This document shows positions 1 to 9,900 of a stretch of 64,000 nucleotides of DNA, piece after piece. The notes under the pieces are model-generated. The model was not told the origin of the DNA, did not search any database, and saw only the letters and a program-made list of their open reading frames with translations. Origin of the DNA: Phoronis australis. Its lineage: Eukaryota > Phoronida > Phoronidae. Both the position numbers and the translations under genes were made by a program. The stretch spans positions 1 through 64,000 of the forward strand of contig NMRA01000095.1 of the NCBI GenBank assembly GCA_002633005.1. The letters are read 5' to 3'. Numbering within the stretch: position 1 is the first letter of the stretch; the number at the start of each line of letters is the position of its first letter.

Positions 1-1079
1 ACATTCAGTCAATTCAGTCATGAATATACACGTGACCATGAGCCACCCGGAGCAAACAAACGTGAAGTATCTTACACGGGGGATCATTTTCTCTTTGGCA
101 TAACATTGAACAAAATGGAGCTAACTTAAGACCAAAAATGTGTTAGTACCAATTCATGAAATTAGACCAAGATTAAGACTTGTTACTAGGGCCTAAACTG
201 TTTCTTTTATTATTGCAGTACAACTAACCCTCAGAAACCAAATGTCACATTTTATGCAAATACAATTAACATAATTTTATCACCCAAAATATATTGTTTT
301 AAAAACTTCCAGCATGTACAGTAGTTTGGTACTTGTGTATGTTGTCGAAAGTGGTTCTAAGACTGGAGCTGACAGTTATCGTAGGCTAGGCTATATTCCC
401 GGCGTCAGTTCACGGCAAAAGTTCGCAGTGCACAAAGAATGATCAACGTATTAGTCAAATTTTGTTGGGAACCGTTCGATGAAAATAATGTCAAAATGAA
501 AATGCAGTAATGAAATCCAGCTTTATTTGATAACGATACTCTTCAACATTTGGATCAAATCTCAGTAGATTAGACAACCGAAAATTCACAACGCAAGCTC
601 TTGTGGCTAGCATCGGGGTCGCAAGCAGTAATAATGAAATGCATTGGTCATGTGTCGGAGCTGGTATTCCAGGCTTAGAGTTCTGTGATGAGGAGTTAAC
701 TCACAGCAGTTCCAAGTAAATAGTATAACCTCACATGGACACTACGCTTGTGACACAAAAAGACCACTGATGAAGATAGTACACTGTGTTTCAAGTTAAT
801 CATTTAAAAATGTACATTTAGTTAATCTCATGGTCAAACTCTTTCATTACTTTCTTATCTGCAGTCAGAGTTCTCTTTTCTGTGGTATCACTACATGTAT
901 GCCTATTTTTACATTCGCGCCATCTTTTAATTACCTTACTCAAAAGCGAGGCTTTGCGTCCTGCTCGTTGGCAAACACAGTGTTTTTCTGTGTGCACTGA
1001 TACGCCGTTAAATGTAACAATTGTTATAGTTTACGTTGCGAGGCCTCTCCTTAAATGTAACAAGCTGTTACGTTTTATG
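1..1079. other. No gene recognised
   Basis: AT-rich sequence without splice-supported coding exons. It may contain unseen 5' exons of the VWDE-like gene, but nothing reads like a signal peptide or a known extracellular module. Palindromic TGTAACA/TGTTACA blocks lie at 1012-1075. Confidence 0.5.
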
Positions 1080-1300
1080 GAATTCTTTCATGGTATAGTA
1101 AAAAATTTGCAGCGTACAGTTTCAACGCCCCACCAAAGGAGTTTCCAGGAACAGGTAACAAGTTTTTACCGTAAAAGCTTTCTTGCAATCTTTTGTTGGC
1201 ACTCAAAAACCAATTGCGTATCCGACATTACGCTAAACACACTTATCTTGATAAGGACAACAATCACATCGTATTTGGCTAATACTTATTTTATTTCTTC
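1080..1300 (+). repeat. Interspersed repeat, copy 1 (pair with 61320-61545)
   Basis: Shared blocks in the same order and strand: CATGGTATAGTAAAAAA, CGCACAGTTTCAA type, AAAGGAGTTTCCAGGA, CAGGTAACAAGTT, GTTGGC(A/G)CTCA and AAACACA(C/T)TT. Similarity extends weakly to both sides. The long open frame at 882-1577 overlaps this repeat and is therefore not called a gene. Confidence 0.6.
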
Positions 1301-1887
1301 GGCAACAAACGACAATAACAAAAATTGTCAAGGAGAATTCAATTTCGGAAGCCAATTTGACAGAAAAAACAAAACACCAGTTTTAGTCCACAATAGTTTG
1401 GTTTATTTCGGCCAGTGTTTTATTGCCTTGAAGTCATCGCTAATGCAGCTACCTGCTTCAGACAAAAAGAGACAAACTAAAGTTTCTGATGCCGGCGGGT
1501 TAGTTACGAATGACAATTTCTTAAAGAAATTGTGGTGGAAGGAAATAAAAGCACACAATTATTTGCCGACAGGTTGACAGATTTTTTCAAAGCAAGGGCA
1601 AAATATCGCCACTGAGAAGGGCGAGCCATTTGCTTAAAAAAGTGGCGGCATAGTAACGAAAGAAATATTCATTTGTTCCAATGATGTCAAGCTTGTCTGA
1701 AATAGTGGTGGTAACAACAGGTCACACCGTGACGTGTATAAGTAAAAATGGGATGCCTAGCTGGGGAAATAGAAAATATTTTGCACTCTGAAGGGACATG
1801 ATCATTTTGCTCAAACCTGGTCTAGGTCGATAGTTTAAAGGGGCAATAGTCCAAAAGCTAACTGTTGGCCCTTCGGACTACCAAAAC

Positions 1888-2361
1888 ATGAACTTTCCAT
1901 TATCTTTTAAGATAAAATGTGAATTAAAATTGCGATTTGGTCAATTCTTCTCACGGGCATCGAATGAGATATCACGCTATGCTGGTTCAGCTGATGTGTC
2001 TTACTATTGTTTACATAACACCTGTATGGATTATGGAATCGTCATTGGCATGTGCCTCCTTTTAGCTAGCGATGTTGAAGAAAATGCTGGACCTGAAGAC
2101 AATACTACCTTTAAAATCTTATTTTCAAATATTAACATCATTAAATCAAACAATTTCTCCAGATTCCAACTTCTGAAAAACTTTGTTCTGTCTTACGATT
2201 ATACGATTGTCGCTCTTTGTGAAACTTGTAATGTTACCAAAGACGACCTTGATAATGAACTAATCATTCCTGGGCCCGGTCTCCAATCTCCGTACTCAGA
2301 CTCTACTCATACTCGAGATTTCATACTCAAAATCGTGCTCACTNGTCTGTACTCGAGTTGA
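1888..2361 (+). pseudogene. LINE ORF start: 2A-like motif and endonuclease fragment
   Basis: An open frame of 157 codons from ATG at 1888. The first 69 residues end in D-V-E-E-N-A-G-P (2071-2094), preceded by G-M-C-L-L-L-A-S. This is the layout of ribosome-skipping 2A sequences reported at the N-terminus of some CR1-like elements of marine invertebrates, except that the usual N-P-G-P reads N-A-G-P. The endonuclease N-terminus follows directly. From 2274 the frame runs into the inverted-repeat insertion, so the last third of this translation is not element protein. One base at 2344 is undetermined (N). Confidence 0.75.
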
Positions 2362-2419
2362 GTATGAAGTGTGAGTTTGAGCATGATTCGAGTCTGAGTA
2401 CGGAGATTGGAGACCGGGC
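2274..2419 (+). mobile_element. 146-bp inverted-repeat insertion (MITE-like)
   Basis: Perfect 30-base inverted arms at 2274-2303 and 2390-2419 enclose an 86-base centre that itself has imperfect inverted TACTC/GAGTA blocks. The element is flanked on both sides by CCTGG (2269-2273 and 2420-2424), a 5-bp target duplication. Removing the element and one CCTGG copy restores the I-P-G-Y endonuclease motif of the host LINE in frame, which confirms the boundaries. No coding capacity. The ends (GCCCGG...) do not match a superfamily I can name, so I leave it unclassified. Confidence 0.8.
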
Positions 2420-3067
2420 CCTGGTTACAGTGAAGCCTATCACAGTAACAGTGGCCGTGGCATCATCTTATTTGCTAAAAACACACTCTCATTTAAATTA
2501 TGTCCTAGCTTAACTTGTCCTAAGTTATGCAACTGCTGGATCGAAATTTATTACTATGGGTTGTTAAAGAACAACATACCACACGAACCAATTGGTAATA
2601 TGATCAAATCGACAGCGATAAATGGCGTCAGGATATCACCAACACTGACTGGGATTCCATATTGAACACTGGTGACATTGATGACATTTTGTCACTCTTC
2701 ACTAGTACTCTCTATAAAACTTTAAAAAACAACATCCCATCAACTGAAATGATAATTAAACACAACAGCCAACCGTGACTCAGCAATAATGTTAAACGGG
2801 CAATCTGCACAAGAAACAGACTTTATAGCTCTTTCAGACGATCTAACAACACTATAATCTACAACAGATACAAGGAGCAGTCACGTCTGGTTGAAACTTT
2901 AGTAAATCAAAGCAAAGCTGATCACCGCCACAAGCTTTTTCAACAAATTAACAGCGCAAGCAAGAACTACAAAGAATACTGGAACGTCATCAATAAAATA
3001 CGTGGCAGTCAACAACAATGCTCTTATCCTGTCATCAACCATAATGGTAACCTAGCCTTAAGTAGTA

Positions 3068-4512
3068 GTGACAAAAGTGATTTGTTTCTCCAATTTTTCA
3101 CGAACAAAAGCCACTACACCAACTAAAGTAGGTAACTTTCCCTTTCTTCGTGAAAGTTTTCTCAATCAACTGTCTGACATCTCGGCTAATCAAACTGATG
3201 TCCGGAAGTATCTCAATGAAATTGACCCCAATAAGAATGATGGCACAGCTTTAATAACCAGCAAGATGATCAAAATGATTACCAACGAAATTACCATGCC
3301 CCTGTCCAATCTGGTTAACAAACTTCTTCAGCTAGGTATATATCCGTCTTCTTGGAAACGCGGAATTACATGTATGATCCCTATACACAAAAAAGGCTCC
3401 AAAACTGAAATTTCAAGTTATCGCCTAATAACTTTACGTAACATCCTGTCCAAAATTTTCGAGAAGATCATTGCTCAATGTATTCTTACGTGGGAACAGC
3501 ACCGTGGCACAACTTGTTGAAATAGTACATGGGATTCACACAGGTCCATTTTTCTAGATATACCTTCTGCTTTCGACTGTGTCCCTCCCGACCTTCTACT
3601 TCACAAACTTCGATCCTATGGCATTACTGGTAATCTTTTAAACATGATCACCTCATATCTCTCCGAAAGAACATACAGTGTTCGTGTCGACGGCGTACTT
3701 TCAGCTTTATTCCCTCCTGGATTTGTAAACGCAGGTGTACGGCGGGGTAGTGTTTTGTGCCCTCTTCTCTTCTTGGTTTATATTAATGACCTTCCTGATA
3801 ACCTGTCATGTAGCACATACCTTTATGAAGATGACACGGCGCTTTTTTACCTCTTAGCAGGGAGAAGCCCTGCATGTTCTTTGCAGCTTCAACACGACTT
3901 AAATAAACCCAGTTATTGGTCACAAGAATGGAGAATGAATTTTAAACCAGAAAAAAGCGTTGACCTTACCTTCTCCAAAGAAGGTCATCGTATTGATTTG
4001 AGACCCTTCACCCCAAATGCAATTCCTCCGTCGTTCAGTAAGGCATTCAGAAGGTCTACAGTCATGATGTGCATCAACAACTGGAATTCTCTTCCATTCT
4101 TAATTTTAGAACTGTTTTTCATAATTTTGATAACTCAACACCCTTAACTCAATTCTCCCTTCCCCGCGATAACGAAATAACATTGTACAGATCAAGATGT
4201 GGCCTTTTCCTCAACACTGACAAGTTCAGGCACAATTTTAGTAATGTCTCTCCAAACTGTAAATGTGATGACCACCAATCTTATCCTCATATTTTCTTCA
4301 AATGTCCACCCATCGAATACCTGAGAGACTCACTCTTTCGTGCACTCAATGAAAACCAATCACGTGTTAACCCTCTCAATTCTTGTAATAATAGCCTTAC
4401 TAGAAGTACATTATTGGATGCTAATCCTAACCTTGACCTCGTTCTCAACGAATTCCTCCTAAGCAACGTTAGTAAATTTTTATGTACCGTTTACCAATAT
4501 TATTGCATCTGA
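3068..4512 (+). pseudogene. LINE reverse transcriptase and C-terminal domain, frameshifted
   Basis: Three overlapping frames hold one broken protein. 3068-3520 gives the RT fingers (SSWKRGITCMIPIHKKGSK, then S-Y-R-L-I-T-L). About 3550-3965 gives the palm with L-D-I-P-S-A-F-D and the catalytic box Y-E-D-D at 3824-3835, where A-D-D is usual. About 4069-4512 gives the C-terminal part with a C-x-C...H...C knuckle. The stop and frame change at 3520-3550, the jump after 3990 and the Ala to Glu change at the catalytic box all indicate loss of activity. Confidence 0.8.
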
Positions 4513-4865
4513 TTTCTATACATGAATCTGTACATATTTTTGTTTTTACATATTTGTAATAGCATGTCTAAGTATTGAAATACTTGTATTAGATAATACT
4601 TAATTGTATATATAGTTCCTCTATTTGTATATTAGTTTCATTTATGAATTGTTTACAACCAAGATATAATGCTTCGAGATATCTGGTTTTGTCATTATTT
4701 CTTTGTATGTTCTGTGTATTCTTCAAAAATATATATCACTTAAAATAAAACAAAAAACTATGGAAAGCTCGATGATGATACTGAACCATAAATCAGATTA
4801 TTTTAAAATCTTTGAGGAAACTTGATGTATTAGCACTTTGCTAAACATGTATTGTGTCCTCCATA

Positions 4866-5020
4866 AATAAATTTAAAATAATAATTATAATAATAACAAT
4901 AACGACGACGATAACGAATACGATAACGAGTAATACTAGTGATAGTAATAGTGGTACTAATAGTGTTAACGGTAGTAATAGTAATGGTAATGCAATACTA
5001 ATAAAAATTATAATAGGTAG
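4866..5020. repeat. Imperfect AT-rich trinucleotide repeat
   Basis: A run of degenerate three-base units (AAT, AAC, GAC, AGT, GGT types) just past the LINE tail. Any open frame across it encodes only Ile/Thr/Asn/Ser tracts and is not a gene. Confidence 0.7.
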
Positions 5021-6546
5021 TCAAGTTCATGTCGTGCCAGGCTGTGTCACACATGTACCTATAGAAAATGTATAAGAAAAATGCAGCCCAAAAGGGTTTT
5101 TTTCGCAGAAAAAATGCGCTCCAAAATGGCGTCATTTTCCACAAAACTATATTTAAAAGGTGGCTTTCCTGAATTTCTGAAACAGAAGTGTGCAAAAATG
5201 GAATTTTTACACAAATTAGTCTCTAAATGGTCACTTTTTTGTTCGAGCCCACTCTCTAAACGGGTAGGTCTTCAAATTTTACATGCGGGACTCCTCGTCT
5301 AAAAATATTCTAGTACCCCATGATCGTGTCAGAAAGCACTTGTTTGTGAGTTTGGTCATTTTCTTTGCCATATAACGTGGGTTTCGTAAAATGTACATGT
5401 AACAATGGTACATTTCTCGCATGTGCTTCGACGTGAAGTGTAACAACAACGTAAAATTGAACAACTTGTTACATTTTAGGAGATGCTTAGCAACGGAAAA
5501 TGTAACAATGACGTAAAACGAAGCAGTTGTTATATTTTACAAAATTGTTTACATTTTACCGCGTACCAGTTAACTGAGCAACTACTCGAGCAAAAAGAAA
5601 GAAAAGAACTTAATACTATGTTTTCCTTTATACATTTCCGAGTAATGCCGAACTCAGAAAGTTATGATTCATACCATTAGAAGAAAACCTGTACTCGAAT
5701 TTAAAATGACATTTGGCGCTTGAAAGATCGCACTAACTGGCTTAGTAATGTGTCAACTTGACTCGAGGTGTCAGCGACCTAGATCTGTGGTACACTCTTT
5801 CACACTGCTACGAAAAGTAGCACTGTGGAATGTTGCTTAATATGGATTTTCATTGGTTAAAATAATGAAACCGACGACATAACATTCAGTTATTCCCATT
5901 GGAAGAAAGTTTGGGAAAACCCCTCTCAGTTTACTGGTCACTTAAGCCCAAGCAAGCACAATGCATAAAGGCGTGTGCAAGTGGTGATTGGTAAACTTCC
6001 GACTAGGCAGGGTCAGTCATCTAACCTGGCGAACCCTTCCCTAATTGTGTAATTAAAATTCCCATGTGGCCTTCGTGAGAGCTCCATAGTTTTTAAACCC
6101 TTCACACCATGGTGACAAATGCTTGAATTTGGTTACCAACAACTTTGGCAGAATGTTTTGCATTTCTTCTTCAATTTACGTACTTTTAATCAAGAAATAA
6201 ATGCAAACTATTAACTAATTAAAATTTTGTATGACGTCATCAGTGGATCGGGTATCCATCATTGTGTTGTTCTACACAAACCGAGACGCCGAATTGATAT
6301 AGAAAACTGAGTTCGACCAAGTATTATGAAGTTTCATGTACGTAGGATGCAGTAACACCAATGCGAAAGAGAATGTTTCGGATTTTGCGTTTCAATAGTT
6401 AATGACGGCAACGACAAATGATTTGGCAGGAATAGCATATTTAGCTCAAGTGCAAACTGGCGAATTTTTATGCTGTATAACCTTTGGGCGAGCCTTTGCC
6501 AGCTATAAGAGTTGAGGATAATGCAAACTTCTTTCTCTTCTACCAG
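5021..6546. other. Intron or upstream region of the VWDE-like gene
   Basis: It holds a dense set of TGTAACA and inverted TGTTACA blocks at 5387-5560, similar to those at 1012-1075, and no recognisable exon. Short frames at 5081-5302 and 5483-5680 have no supporting signal. Confidence 0.5.
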
Positions 6547-6978
6547 GTTACAAATAAGTTTATAGAGGTTTTTGAAGAGAAAAGTGCCGTCGTTGAGTTT
6601 GCTGCAACCATTCCATTGATAGGTGTCAATTGCGGCCCAGGGAAAAAGTGTGGAGTAGAATTTCACCTCCAAACCTTGGAAACAACAAAAGAGCAAACAT
6701 GTGTTACAGGTTTTGAACCTAACTTGATCTCATCAAAGTACTCATGTAGTCCAAAATTTATCGTATCAACTCATGTCGGAGAACCTGATTTTATGTGGAA
6801 CAAAAACGTTCATGGAAAGTTCAACGTATCTATCAAGGCGTCGGTGGACGGTCAAGTTGGTGTGAATCGCAAGGCTGCGCTAAAATTGTCTACAACTATG
6901 CCCAATCCTGACGGGAAGGTTCATTTTTCGGAGGAAACCCATCCAGCATGGCTTCGTCATGTTGTTGGAGATGTCTCG
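6547..6978 (+). CDS. Exon 1 seen: region preceding the vWD domain
   Basis: The exon is 432 bases, phase 0 to 0, residues 1-144. The acceptor follows a pyrimidine-rich run ending in ACCAG and the donor is TCG/GTAAGT. It begins VTNKFIEVFEEKS and has paired cysteines in the stretch NCGPGKKCG, later QTCV and YSC. The segment joins in frame to the vWD domain, as the corresponding region does in VWDE-like proteins. It starts in mid-protein, so at least one upstream exon ending in phase 0 must exist. I found no convincing candidate between 4760 and 6546, and the upstream sequence is partly filled by a retrotransposon. Confidence 0.8.
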
Positions 6979-9900
6979 GTAAGTATAATAAATATTTGGA
7001 ATTTGGCAACTGAAGAAAATGTTTTCGATTGACTGTTTTAAACAGGTTTTCGTTCTCTGCAACGACTTTTTACGCGCATTGAATTTCAGTAGTAATATAT
7101 ATATTATATTTTATTTTGTTTTATTTGTAAATTAAAATACATTAAATGGAAATCTTGAACCCAGAAAGCACACCATTATATCCAGGCTTTTAACAATAAA
7201 ACAATGACTTACTCAAACAAAACATAAAATGGAGCAAATACAAGAAAAGTATAGAAAACAAAAGAAAAGAACAAAATCATAAAGGAGAAAGTGTTAACGA
7301 GAGAATAATAAACAAACACTTAAAATAAAACTGTAGTACTATCAGAATGCCACAGACTTGGTCACGGCATCTACCTGCATGTACTAGTAGTGTGGCATAT
7401 TGTGGTGGTCAAGGTGTATGCTAACGGGACGAGTTGCTACCACTTCCACTCTACAAGCCGATAATGACTCGTACAACTGTGATATATGACGGTGCGCAAC
7501 TGCATTGCATTAAATTTTGATCCCATTAAAATTACCACCTAGTCAGTTTCATGGTTGAGAAATGACCATGTGGTGCGAGAAATAATTTTTGTACTACCAC
7601 GGCCAAAACTGAAAGCATACCTTGACAGTTAAGCAGAATGCCATTCGGCTACATGTAGATCACATTAAATTCGACAGAAGGGCGTCCTGTTGGGTGATGA
7701 TGACTTGTACCATTTCCTATCGCCAGGAGACCATCTCTCGTCTCTTCGGTGGTAATCGCTTCTTTTGCTGCATGTTTCTAATCATTAGTCTCTGAGTCTC
7801 TAATTCTGATGCTATATCAGTCCATTACAATAAGCTTCTCGGCTAAAATGTCTCAAGAGACAAGGACATCTTTAAGGATGCACAGCATAGACAATCCTAT
7901 TCTAATGAGGCTTGAAAATGTTTTTGTTTTTAATTTTGGAGGGAGGTAAAAAGTGTTCTGATTAATTTGATCGTTATATTCATCTGAAGCAAAACTTCTG
8001 AGAAGTTTTTAAACAAAATTTCGCAGTAACTTCTTTAAAATCAAATTTTAAGAAGCAAAAGTATGGGCGACATATTTTTTGTCGCCTTGTATAATTTCTT
8101 CATTCCATCCAAAAGGCGGCATGTGTGTTTACTTTACTTGCAGGTGACGATTAAAGATCGTGATAAAAAGGGAACGTTAAACCGCATGTGCTCCTCATAC
8201 AACGACCCGCATGTGAGAACATTTGACGGTCGGTAAGTAAAGGTTATAAGGGTCTTTGAGTTCGTTTGAAAGAAAAACATTTTGTGTGTTTAACACATGA
8301 TATCAGTTGACATATCTAAATTTCAGTGAAACTTGACGCAAACATAGACAGGCGATGAAAAATCGCCGGCACCAATTGATCTTTGAGCAAAATAACCACA
8401 GCAGCAACCCCCCTCCCCCGGTGGCCATTTTGGTCTGGATTTTGAGCACTCATGGTGGAAAAAGTGTCCAGGTGATGCAGTATATCTAGAGAACCGATTG
8501 AAGGATTTCAATAAAACTTTACGCAGTAAGTGTAACGGCAATGCGCCCAAACCGATCGAGTCTTCGAGGAATTTGATTACTTTAGCACCCCCTATTTGCC
8601 GTTTTATTATAGACAGGCAACAATTTCGATACTTTTTCTTGAAAGAGCGTTTTCGAATGATTATCCAACAGATGGGATTGTTAGTGCCGTGTAACATAAT
8701 CTTGATTCCTTTGGAAATGTTTTGACACTACGTTGTCATATTTCAAAAAGAGTGAATTTTTAAAATTGACCTGGCCAATTTAATAACGATCATTCTCGCA
8801 TTAAGTTTTGACACTCGGCTTTGACGTTAGTTTGAGGATGCTTTACACTGGAGTCTCACTGTCAGACTCAGCGGCGAGACACTGACGATATAGTAGGTGG
8901 ATTAGGGGAGGGAGGGAGGAGGTATCCTCCCCTATTACCATCAACACCAAATGAAACAAACAACAAAGGAAAATTGGTATTGCAACACCGAAGGATAAAA
9001 CGTCGTGATTTCACAAGAAAACAGGTGACGACCAACGAAGACCTCAATTCATCTAACAGTGACCACCGGAGTCACTGTGCAAGATGTGTACAGCGGCTCC
9101 CTGCCAGTAGTCTGCCCCTGCTCTCACTCTCAATTATACATGTTCACAAGAATTTGAAAATCCCTCCTCCCTCCTGCTGGTAGGCCTTATCTGATTCGTT
9201 TCTCCCAGCCAGTTATTACGGGTATATGTTGCCCCGACCACCCCTATCGCTTGGACAACTCTAAAATTTATTCCCTGTTGCTTGGAACTAAACACATCAA
9301 TTCCACTTGTACGAATATTAATAAAAACACACAAGTAGAGACTATTTATAGTGACGCCCATTACCGGTTTTGAGTCCACTGCGATTATTAAGGGGCTGAC
9401 ATAAAAAGTTGGGGGGACATTAGACCCCGTTAAGATCCAGCAAACGGAACTGAAAAAACCTCCTTCCTGTAACTTTACGACAAGAATGCGGTCACATTTG
9501 AACAAAGGTGGTGCCCCGGGTATTCTTTAATCCGGAGGGAGTTCTTGGCGACCGCAAGCAAGTTGTCGAACGTCGGAGCCCGAGTTTTCTACAGGAGATT
9601 CGACCGAATTATTGAACCTCTTCGCAATGGTTACTCGCACGCGTTAACAAATCGTCTATTGTTGTTTCAGCGTTTTTTTGACGTCAAAGCTACGAGTTCA
9701 CAACAACTTTTGCTTGGTGATCTTTTTCTGCCACTTGTCGGGGTTTGGTCGTTATTCGTTATCGTCTGAGTGAGATGGGTTACTGTCGGTTCTGTTTCCA
9801 AACTATAAAAGTTTCATTATTGTTGGATGGGATCCGCACAAGAAACAAACGTTCCCGCCATGAAGGTCACGTATTGCCGTAATGAGGATTTTTGCCACTA

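Larger units (their letters stand above)
1830..4760 (+). mobile_element. Degenerate non-LTR retrotransposon with 2A-like motif (CR1-like)
   Basis: Pieces of one non-LTR element in order on the plus strand. They are an N-terminal segment with a 2A-like motif (1888-2094), the start of an AP-type endonuclease (LFSNIN, VALCET, then IPGY when the insertion is ignored), an endonuclease-RT linker (about 2610-3120), reverse transcriptase (about 3130-3960, with F-L-D-I-P-S-A-F-D, R-R-G-S-V-L and Y-E-D-D) and a C-terminal zinc-knuckle (CKCDDHQSYPHIFFKCP, about 4255-4310). Frameshifts, stops, an endonuclease deletion and a deletion after RT make it non-functional. The tail near 4740-4760 is A-rich. Exact ends are uncertain. 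Confidence 0.85.

Noticed and set aside
882-1577. 231-codon open frame
   Set aside because: It has no recognisable domain or splice context, its composition is unlike the verified exons, and it overlaps an interspersed repeat that recurs at 61320-61545.
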